Below are positions 1 through 6,200 of a DNA stretch of 28,535 nt, piece after piece (position 1 is the stretch's first letter; each line of letters starts with the position of its first letter). Below the pieces are notes generated by a model, which did not search any database, was not told the origin of the DNA, and was given only the letters and a program-made list of their open reading frames with translations. The stretch is from CAYQTO01 sp964420455. Lineage in GTDB: Bacteria; Sumerlaeota; Sumerlaeia; SLMS01. The position numbers were made by a program, and so were the translations under genes. The stretch covers positions 1 through 28,535 of the forward strand of contig CAYQTO010000026.1 of assembly GCA_964420455.1 (NCBI GenBank), in the 5' to 3' direction.

Positions 1-604
1 TGATGACGGGGGCGAGGCGGTCAGCGGCGGCGAGGATTGCCTCCAGGTAGGGCTCGGGATTCACGGCGGGCTCGCCGTGGAGTTTCTCGAGGATGTCGTT
101 GGTGTCGGCGGAAAGCTGGCGGAAGCGCCCGGCGAAACGGTCGCGGTTGCGCAGGTCGCTGGCGCGGATGCCCTGGCGGGCCACCTTGCGGGCGTAGGCG
201 ACGCCAATGCCGCGGCCCGTGGTGCCGATCTTGCCATGGCCCAACTGCTTCTCCCGAACACGGTCGAGGATGCCATGCTGCGGCAGGATCAGATGGGCGT
301 TCTCGCTCACGAGGAGCTTGCCGAGGACGTCGATGCCCTTTTGCGCGAGGCCGTCGATCTCCTGCACCAGCCCGAGCACGTCGACCACGACGCCATTACC
401 GATCACGCTGGTCACGCCCTCGTGGAGCACGCCGGAGGGAAGCGTGTGGAGGATGAACTTGTCCTCGCCGATGACCACCGTGTGGCCGGCGTTGTTCCCC
501 CCCTGATAGCGGGCGACGATGTCGGATTTCGGCGCGAGCACGTCGACGATCTTGCCCTTGCCTTCGTCCCCCCACTGACAGCCCACGACGACTTTGACGG
601 CCAC
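1..604 (-). CDS. purA: Adenylosuccinate synthetase (N-terminal half, cut by window edge)
   Basis: PurA joins IMP and aspartate using GTP to give adenylosuccinate, the first committed step from IMP to AMP. The 201 visible residues carry the family signatures: the GTP-binding loop GCQWGDEGKGK at 8-18 with catalytic Asp13, GGNNAGHT at 35-42 with catalytic His41, and the IMP-contacting GTTGRGIG at 127-134. The family is about 430 residues long, so roughly half lies beyond base 1. The start is GTG at 604, preceded by GGGAAAGGA with about 8 bases of spacing. No earlier in-frame start fits as well, and Ala-Val-Lys-Val after the start matches the usual N-terminus. It follows a strong terminator, so it is probably transcribed separately from the lipoprotein gene upstream. 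Confidence 0.95.
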   Translation of the reverse strand, partial: MAVKVVVGCQWGDEGKGKIVDVLAPKSDIVARYQGGNNAGHTVVIGEDKFILHTLPSGVLHEGVTSVIGNGVVVDVLGLVQEIDGLAQKGIDVLGKLLVSENAHLILPQHGILDRVREKQLGHGKIGTTGRGIGVAYARKVARQGIRASDLRNRDRFAGRFRQLSADTNDILEKLHGEPAVNPEPYLEAILAAADRLAPVI

Positions 605-720
605 GCTTGCGTCCTTTCCCTTCGATCTGTCTTCCGCACGGCGAATGGGGACACTCCATTGCGGATGCGGTCGGCACAATCCCGAAGTCGTGGGAAACCG
701 CGGCGAGCCGGCCCCGGACA

Positions 721-756
721 GGGAAAAAGGAAAGGGCCCCGGAATCCGGGGCCCTT
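721..756 (-). terminator. Rho-independent terminator after the lipoprotein gene
   Basis: A perfect 11-bp stem lies at 732-742 and 746-756 with a 3-base loop. Read on the minus strand it is followed by TTTCCTTTTTCCC. It lies 34 bases past the stop of the lipoprotein gene ending at 790 and separates that gene from purA. Confidence 0.82.
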
Positions 757-789
757 GGGAAACTCACGGGGTCTGCGTGATGGCGCGGC

Positions 790-1461
790 TCAGTCCTTCT
801 TCTCCTGCTCCTCGCCGCCTTCGCCGCCACCTTCGCCATCCTTCTTCCCTTCGCCGTCGTCCTCGACGTCTTCCTCGAACTCGTCGTCATCGTCAAAGCC
901 GAGGTCCTCGTCGTCTTCGAAGTCCTCGAAGTCGTCGTCCTCATCATCGAACTCGCTACGCGAGCGCATCAGGCGATAGATGAGGTAGAGGACGATGATG
1001 ACGATGATGATGATGAAGATGAGGCGGCCGAGGCTGAACTCGCCTTCGGGCTCGACCTGGGGGGCGGGAGCGGGGGCCCGGGTCGCGGAGGGAGCCGGGG
1101 CGGGGGCCTCGGCGGCGATCGCCTCGGCATCCTCGCTCAGCTGGTTGCGCACGTTGTTAATGCGCTGACGAACGTTGGTGATCGTGTTCTCGATCTCGAA
1201 CTGGCGGCGCTGGAGGGTGGTGATGGTGTCGGTGATGTTGCCGGCATTGGTCTCAAGCTCCGCGAGGGAGGACTCGAGGGAGCGGAGCTCATTGGCGAGG
1301 TTGCCAATGATCTCACCGCGCATGTCGCTGGCGGCGGGAGCGGCGGGGGCGGCCTGCTGCTGGCGCTGCTGCGGGGGGGTCTGCTGCTGGGGGGAGTTAC
1401 ACGAGGAAGCAAGAACGACAAGGGCGACCAGCAGGGCCGGGAAAAGCTTCAGTAGGCGCAC
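790..1461 (-). CDS. Lipoprotein with coiled coil, transmembrane helix and acidic C-terminal tail (unknown function)
   Basis: No family is recognised. The 223-residue product begins with a lipoprotein signal peptide ending in lipobox LASSC, with Cys21 the lipidation site and Asn at +2. A Gln/Pro/Ala-rich linker (22-45) leads to a likely coiled coil (about 46-116). A Pro/Ala linker (119-137) follows, then a very hydrophobic Ile/Val helix (about 146-164), then Arg-rich YRLMRSRSE, and finally a tail of about 55 residues that is mostly Asp, Glu and Gly. The Arg cluster after the helix predicts a cytoplasmic tail. The start is GTG at 1461, with TGGAGGA 8 bases upstream. Longer in-frame readings run into upstream sequence with no signal peptide at the front. 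The gene lies downstream of trmD with 157 bases between and ends in its own terminator. A structural or tethering role is inference only. Confidence 0.8.
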   Translation of the reverse strand: MRLLKLFPALLVALVVLASSCNSPQQQTPPQQRQQQAAPAAPAASDMRGEIIGNLANELRSLESSLAELETNAGNITDTITTLQRRQFEIENTITNVRQRINNVRNQLSEDAEAIAAEAPAPAPSATRAPAPAPQVEPEGEFSLGRLIFIIIIVIIVLYLIYRLMRSRSEFDDEDDDFEDFEDDEDLGFDDDDEFEEDVEDDGEGKKDGEGGGEGGEEQEKKD

Positions 1462-1489
1462 CAGAAAAATCCTCCAGTCGGTTGGTCCC

Positions 1490-1517
1490 GATTTATGCCG
1501 GGGTGGTGTCGAGGCAA
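1490..1517 (-). promoter_or_regulatory. Possible sigma-70 promoter for the lipoprotein gene
   Basis: On the minus strand TTGCCT (1512-1517) and TAAATC (1490-1495) are spaced by 16 bases. A start near 1484 would leave a leader of about 23 bases that just includes the ribosome binding site. Both boxes are imperfect, so this is a weak call. Confidence 0.25.
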
Positions 1518-1618
1518 AGCGAGAGTCAGGCAACGGTTCCGTCGCGCATTGGGTCAAGGAATTTTGCCGGAGGAAGTTCGTCCCGGACGGACCCGGGCGA
1601 GCTCCCAGAAGGTTGATT

Positions 1619-2653
1619 TCACTGAATTTCCAGAATGGCCTTGCGAAGGCGCCGGAGAAGAGCGAGGCGGGCCGCTGTCGCCGCGGCGGTGTTTTCGGCA
1701 ACGTGCGCCATCGCGTTCTCGACATCCGCAAGGAGCCGGGCGCGGTCCTCCTCCGGGGTGCCCCGGCGGGCGTCGCGGAATTCCGCCCAGCGGGTGAAGG
1801 GGTCCGCACCGGGCTCGCCGCGGAAGGCATCGGGGCCGGGAGGGGCGGGCGCCTCGAGGGCGGAGGAGCGAAAGAGCCACCTGCGGGCGCCACCGGGCTC
1901 CTCGCGCCAGATTCCCACCGGCCGGCCGCGCCGGGCAATGCGGCGCACCTGCGCGGGAAGTAGCAGCAGGGCCGCGTAGAGGTCCGGCCGGCGGACGCGC
2001 GTCAGCGCCAGCGCCTGCTCCTCCCGCCATTCGGCGATGCGCCCATGATTTCCCGATAGCAGCACCTCCGGGACCCGCCGGCCTTCGAAGTCCTCCGGCC
2101 GGGTATACTGGGGCGCCTCGAGGAGTCCGTCGGTGAAGGACTCGGTCTCCGCCGACGCCTCGTTGCCAAGGACACCGGGAAGAAGTCTCACAACCGCGTC
2201 CATCACAGCCAGCGCGGGGAGCTCACCACCGGTGAGGACGAAATCGCCGAGGGAGATTTCCCGGTCGATGCGCGTTTCCAGCACGCGCTCGTCGATGCCC
2301 TCATAGCGTCCGCAAAGGAACGCGAGGGCGCCGTGGCAGGCGAGTTCCCGGGCGAGGTCCTGCGTGAAGACGTCACCGCGTGGGGAAAGGTGAATGGCGA
2401 GGGGTCGGCCCGGGGCGCCGGGAGGCCCGATCGTGCCGTCGAGCGCGCGAGCCGCGACGTCTGCCCGCATGACCATCCCGGCGCCGCCGCCATAAGGCGT
2501 GTCGTCAACGGTCCGGTGCGCGTCCTCGGCAAAGTTGCGTATATTCACGTTGTGGAGAGTAATGCGGCCCTCGGCGCGGGCCCGGCCCATGATCGATTCG
2601 CCCATGTAGGCGTCGATCAGGCCGGGGAAGAGGCTGAGGACCGTGAGGCGCAT
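1619..2653 (-). CDS. trmD: tRNA (guanine-N1)-methyltransferase TrmD, with C-terminal extension
   Basis: TrmD methylates G37 at N1 in tRNAs that read CNN codons, using S-adenosylmethionine, and prevents +1 frameshifting. The trefoil-knot SAM site is present: LCGRYEGIDERV at 113-124 and SLGDFVLTGGELPAL from 134, continuing to PGVLG. The catalytic-base region ESFTDGLLEAPQYTRP starts at 171 (Asp175). The C-terminal tRNA-binding part with GNHGRIAEWR is at 201-210. The usual enzyme is about 230-255 residues. This one is 344, with roughly 115 extra residues after RRPDL at 221-225, rich in Arg, Ala and Glu and matching no domain I know. It lacks the usual rpsP-rimM-rplS neighbours and instead follows a 79-residue unknown gene by 18 bases. 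The start at 2653 (MRLTVLSLFP) fits the family; the ribosome binding site is weak. Confidence 0.93.
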   Translation of the reverse strand: MRLTVLSLFPGLIDAYMGESIMGRARAEGRITLHNVNIRNFAEDAHRTVDDTPYGGGAGMVMRADVAARALDGTIGPPGAPGRPLAIHLSPRGDVFTQDLARELACHGALAFLCGRYEGIDERVLETRIDREISLGDFVLTGGELPALAVMDAVVRLLPGVLGNEASAETESFTDGLLEAPQYTRPEDFEGRRVPEVLLSGNHGRIAEWREEQALALTRVRRPDLYAALLLLPAQVRRIARRGRPVGIWREEPGGARRWLFRSSALEAPAPPGPDAFRGEPGADPFTRWAEFRDARRGTPEEDRARLLADVENAMAHVAENTAAATAARLALLRRLRKAILEIQ

Positions 2654-2671
2654 GGCGGGCGGGCGCGGGGC

Positions 2672-2911
2672 TCAGGCCTTGTCTGCTTCGCCGGGCTCCT
2701 CGGGCGTCTTCATGCGTTCTTCCATGCGGTGGATGGCCTTCTCCGCGTGGCGGGCCTCCTCGTCAAAGAAGGCGCGGCCGGCGAGGAAGAACTCGCGCTG
2801 GGCCGAGAGCACCCGGCGCGAGAATTCCGGGTCCAGACGGTCGAGAAAACGCACGTATCCGCCGAGGACGTTCTTCTTCACGCTGCGGACGAATTGGACA
2901 CTGTCATACAT
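2672..2911 (-). CDS. Small unknown protein (79 aa) upstream of trmD
   Basis: No family is recognised. The 79-residue protein starts MYDSVQFVRS, is predicted to be mostly helical, and ends in a charged, Glu-rich stretch. It has no signal peptide or membrane segment, so it is probably cytoplasmic. The ATG at 2911 has GGAG about 9 bases upstream. It ends 18 bases before trmD, so the two are probably co-transcribed. Clean high-GC codon use and tight spacing support a real gene. A wider reading frame extends upstream but lacks a comparable ribosome binding site. Confidence 0.72.
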   Translation of the reverse strand: MYDSVQFVRSVKKNVLGGYVRFLDRLDPEFSRRVLSAQREFFLAGRAFFDEEARHAEKAIHRMEERMKTPEEPGEADKA

Positions 2912-3005
2912 GGGCAGGAACTCCGGGGGTTGCTGATCACGGGCAGGTGCCGTCGTGTGCGAAAAGCGTGCAGACCGCGATGGCGGATGGCAAGCCCACG
3001 CGGCC

Positions 3006-4820
3006 CTATTGGACGAACCAGAGGCTGGATTCCTCGAACAGGGGCGCGCCGGGGGTGGCAGGCTCGAAGCTGAGGGTGAAGGGGAGCGAGGAGTTGCCAA
3101 GGACGAGGAAGCGGATGCCGACGTGGGCGGTGGAGCAGGGCGCGAGAGTGAGGGCGCCGTCGAACCCGGCCAGGAGGGAATCGTCGAGGGTGGACTGGTT
3201 GGGGCCGGCCCAGTCGGTGCGGACGGGGGCGTTATCGAAGGCATGGGGATCGAGCGGCGACTGGGACACGACCACCTGATAGGCGAGGCCGATGTCGGCG
3301 TTGCTCTTGCCGAAGCGGATATCGAGGGCGCGGGGTTCCGCAGGGTTGGAATTGGCGAGTTCGAACTCGAGCCGGTAGTCGATCATGTAGTTGCCGACGG
3401 TATCGCCGGGGCCAAAGCCGGGATGCAGGAGCATGTCGGCGGTCTGGCGGCTGACGGGGCAGCCCTGGGCCTGGACGGCGGAGAGGGCCATGGGGAGGTC
3501 GATGCCGCGGGCGGGGACCGCGTTGACGTCGATGAGGGCGGGGTCGTTGCGCCATTCAAAGCTGGGAAAGACACCGGTGGCGCGGGAGAGTTCGCACCCC
3601 TGGGGCGGGCGGGAGAGGTCAAGGAACGTCTCGCCGTTGCCGCCGGCAACATCAAGGAGCCCCTCGGCGAGGGCGGTGTTCTGGGAGATGTCGGCACGGG
3701 GGATGCCGACGATGGCGACCTCGAGCGAGGGGTCGTCGCCCTCGACGTCGGCCTGGACGCGGCCAAAGCAGTTCACGTTCGCGCTCAGGTCCGGCCCGTT
3801 GGGGAACCCGGCAAAGGCCTTGCCGTAGGCGATGACGGTTCCCTCGCCGGGCTGGAGAGTCACCGTGTCCACGGGCGTGTCCCAGTCATTGGCGAGGACC
3901 CGCGACCCCAAGGTGGATTCCATCTCGTGGACGTTGGCGATGATGCCGTCGGTCACGATGACCTGGCGGGGGGTGATGGTCACGGGGTTGGCGCCGGTGT
4001 TCCTTGTATAGACGACGACGCGGCGGGGCTGGCTGCCATCGCCCGGCTGGGTGATGTGAAAGATGAAGATGTCGAAGTCGTCGTCGATGGTGGTGAAGCC
4101 ATTATTCGTTTGGGTGCGGAGGTTGAGCGGGATGGGATCGTTGTCGGCGGGGGGAATGACCGGGTTGGTGGTGTACAGGACGCCCGGTGTGGTGAAGACC
4201 TCGGGGAGGTCGGAGTGGATGGTATAGACGGTGTCGGGATGGGGCTGGAGGGAGCCGGGGAGGGCGGGGCCGCTGCAGATGCCACAGCCGGTGGGCGTCT
4301 GGGAAGGGAAGGTGGTGGTGGGGCCGCCGCATCCGGGCGGGTCTGCTCCGAGATAGTCGAAGCGGACCGCATCGGCGGAGAGAAAGCCGGTGGAGAAGGG
4401 GTCCTCGGAGAGGGTGACCCGGGCGGTCTCGAGCGGATCGAAGCGGAAGGCGCCAAGGGCCACCCATTCGCTGCCGCGGGTGCGCTGGTCGACGACGACC
4501 TCCGTGGTGCCGGCCGCATGGGTCACCCGGTAGGGGGCACGGTCGACGCGGTTCGGCGCCGCCACCCACCAGGCGGAGACCTGCCAGTAGCCAGTCTCCG
4601 GGAGCGGGGCGTCCCACCGCACGGAGTCAAAGATGCCGCTTCGTTCAAGCACGAGCGAGTCGGTGCCGTAGAAGCCCGGGTTGGCGGAGGCCTGCCAGGA
4701 ACCGAGGACCACCGCAAAGCCGGGATCGGCATTGTCGACGATGACGGGTTCCTGGGCGCGGACGACCGCTGTCAGCCCAAGGGTAAGACTCGTCCCGACA
4801 AAAAAATGACGAACCAACAT
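3006..4820 (-). CDS. Secreted protein with N-terminal golvesin-type beta domain
   Basis: The 604-residue protein has a signal peptide (1 to about 22, ending TAVVRA before QEP), so it is exported. Residues 25-157 match the golvesin C-terminal / Xly carbohydrate-binding-like domain: VIVDN at the front, then GSW, YGTD, GYWQV, the APYRV strand with HAAGTT, a conserved EWVALG strand and the closing ADAVRFDY. This domain is usually an accessory sugar- or surface-binding module. A short Cys-containing linker follows (Cys164, 179, 182). The remaining roughly 400 residues look like beta-rich extracellular sequence that I cannot assign, with no visible catalytic motif. The ATG at 4820 has GGGGAGG 7 bases upstream. 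The gene is divergent from carA across 215 bases and lies 94 bases upstream of the small gene at 2672-2911. Confidence 0.78.
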   Translation of the reverse strand: MLVRHFFVGTSLTLGLTAVVRAQEPVIVDNADPGFAVVLGSWQASANPGFYGTDSLVLERSGIFDSVRWDAPLPETGYWQVSAWWVAAPNRVDRAPYRVTHAAGTTEVVVDQRTRGSEWVALGAFRFDPLETARVTLSEDPFSTGFLSADAVRFDYLGADPPGCGGPTTTFPSQTPTGCGICSGPALPGSLQPHPDTVYTIHSDLPEVFTTPGVLYTTNPVIPPADNDPIPLNLRTQTNNGFTTIDDDFDIFIFHITQPGDGSQPRRVVVYTRNTGANPVTITPRQVIVTDGIIANVHEMESTLGSRVLANDWDTPVDTVTLQPGEGTVIAYGKAFAGFPNGPDLSANVNCFGRVQADVEGDDPSLEVAIVGIPRADISQNTALAEGLLDVAGGNGETFLDLSRPPQGCELSRATGVFPSFEWRNDPALIDVNAVPARGIDLPMALSAVQAQGCPVSRQTADMLLHPGFGPGDTVGNYMIDYRLEFELANSNPAEPRALDIRFGKSNADIGLAYQVVVSQSPLDPHAFDNAPVRTDWAGPNQSTLDDSLLAGFDGALTLAPCSTAHVGIRFLVLGNSSLPFTLSFEPATPGAPLFEESSLWFVQ

Positions 4821-5035
4821 GTGAGGACCTCCCCGAGTCGAACCGTTCTTGAACCCCCCCGACGCACTGGGGGCAACCGCATCATCCGGGTGCGGGGGAA
4901 TTTTTGGAGGAATCCCGCGAGGGTTCTTGACCTCGCCCCCCACCGTTCCCCTTATCTCGGAAGCTTTCGCGGTCAACAAGTGCCCGAAATGGGGCGTCCC
5001 ACCGCCAAGGCCATCCACCCCGACGGGAAGGTTCG
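4821..5035. other. Divergent intergenic region before carA
   Basis: These 215 bases must hold promoters for both the golvesin-domain gene and carAB. A run of seven C (4854-4860) and GTGCGGGGG (4890-4898) can pair with nearby complementary segments in more than one way. One small stem, CCGCA (4877-4881) with TGCGG (4891-4895), is followed by TTTTT at 4901-4905. This could be an attenuator-like leader for carA, but the stem is short and I see no leader peptide or PyrR-type site. Confidence 0.35.
4927..4957 (+). promoter_or_regulatory. Possible carA promoter
   Basis: TTGACC (4927-4932) and TTATCT (4952-4957) are separated by 19 bases, longer than ideal. They lie about 80 bases before the carA start. 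No better pair was seen in this interval. Confidence 0.25.
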
Positions 5036-6109
5036 ATGAGCAAGACCGCGCGCCTGGTTCTCCAGGACGGCAGCAGCTACGAAGGACGCTCCTTCGGCGA
5101 CGAGTCCTCCATCGCTGGCGAGGTCGTCTTCAACACCGGCATGGTCGGTTACCCGGAGACGCTGACAGATCCCTCCTACCGGGGACAGATCCTCGTGCTG
5201 ACCTACCCGCTCGTGGGAAACTACGGCGTGCCGGGTCCGAACCCGGATTCCCCCCTTGGCCTGCCCTTCGAATCGGGGCGCATCCAGGTGCAGGCCCTCA
5301 TCGTTTCCGACTACTCGGAAGATTTCAGCCATTGGAACGCGAAGCGGTCGCTGGGCGACTGGCTCCGGGAGCACCGCATCCCCGGCCTGACCGGCATCGA
5401 CACCCGCGGCCTGACGATGAAGCTCCGCGAGAGCGGTACCATGCTCGGCCATGTGGAATTCGAGGGCGACCGGCCCCGGGACTACGACCCCAACGAGGTG
5501 AACCTCCTGCCGGAGGTCAGCGTCGCCGAACCGGTGACCTACGGCGCGGGAGACCGGCGCGTGCTGGTCGTCGATTGCGGGGGGAAAAACAACATCATCG
5601 AGAACCTGGTCCGCCGCGGGTTCGAGGTCGTCCGCGTGCCCTGGGACCACGACTTTGCCGCAACCCCCGCGGACGGCATCATGGTGACGAACGGCCCCGG
5701 CGATCCCAAGCAGGCCGCCGTCACGATCAGCAATCTGCGCAAGGCGATCGAGGCGGACCGGCCGATCTTCGGCATCTGCCTCGGTCACCAGCTCCTGTCG
5801 CTCGCCATCGGGGCCGACACCTTCAAGCTCAAGTACGGCCACCGGAGCCAGAACCAGCCGGTCGTGGAGTCGGGAACGAACCGTTGCTACGTGACGTCGC
5901 AGAACCACGGCTTCGCGGTGGAACCGTCGAGCCTGCCGGAGGGATGGGAGGTGTGGTTCACGAACCTGAACGACGGGACCAACGAGGGAATCCGCCACCG
6001 CGAGCGCCCGATCCGCAGTTGCCAGTTTCACCCGGAGGCGGCGCCGGGGCCAGTGGACACCGGCTACCTGTTCGACGAGTTTGCGGAGATGGTGCGCCGC
6101 GCGCGCTGA
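5036..6109 (+). CDS. carA: Carbamoyl-phosphate synthase small subunit (glutamine amidotransferase)
   Basis: CarA hydrolyses glutamine and passes ammonia to CarB. The 357-residue protein has the N-terminal CPSase small-chain domain (1 to about 150; TGMVGYPETLTDPSY at 35-48 and GIDTRGLT at 120-127). The class I glutaminase domain follows (about 174-357), with nucleophile Cys248 in GICLGHQ and the dyad His332/Glu334 in QFHPEA. Length is close to the family norm of about 360-380. ATG at 5036 has GGGAAGG four to five bases upstream and gives the expected N-terminus. N-terminal wording such as ILVLTYPLVGNYG resembles the amidotransferase part of eukaryotic CAD. carB follows after 91 bases, so the pair is probably one transcript. 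I see no arginine or pyrimidine operator. Confidence 0.96.
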   Translation: MSKTARLVLQDGSSYEGRSFGDESSIAGEVVFNTGMVGYPETLTDPSYRGQILVLTYPLVGNYGVPGPNPDSPLGLPFESGRIQVQALIVSDYSEDFSHWNAKRSLGDWLREHRIPGLTGIDTRGLTMKLRESGTMLGHVEFEGDRPRDYDPNEVNLLPEVSVAEPVTYGAGDRRVLVVDCGGKNNIIENLVRRGFEVVRVPWDHDFAATPADGIMVTNGPGDPKQAAVTISNLRKAIEADRPIFGICLGHQLLSLAIGADTFKLKYGHRSQNQPVVESGTNRCYVTSQNHGFAVEPSSLPEGWEVWFTNLNDGTNEGIRHRERPIRSCQFHPEAAPGPVDTGYLFDEFAEMVRRAR

Positions 6110-6200
6110 CCCCCCGCCGTCTCCAAAGATATCGGCCCCGCGGCGGGCCGGATGCACCGGCGGAGGGTCGACGCCCCCGCCCTCCCGCGAAGAGGCCACC

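Noticed and set aside
77..979. Long plus-strand reading frame over purA and the lipoprotein gene
   Set aside because: It is a shadow: the minus strand carries clear PurA motifs and a lipoprotein signal peptide, while the plus frame ends in low-complexity Ser/Pro repeats.
2955..5039. 694-residue plus-strand frame opposite the golvesin-domain gene
   Set aside because: Gly/Asp/Val-rich composition typical of antisense GC-rich frames; the minus frame has a signal peptide, a good ribosome binding site and a recognised domain.
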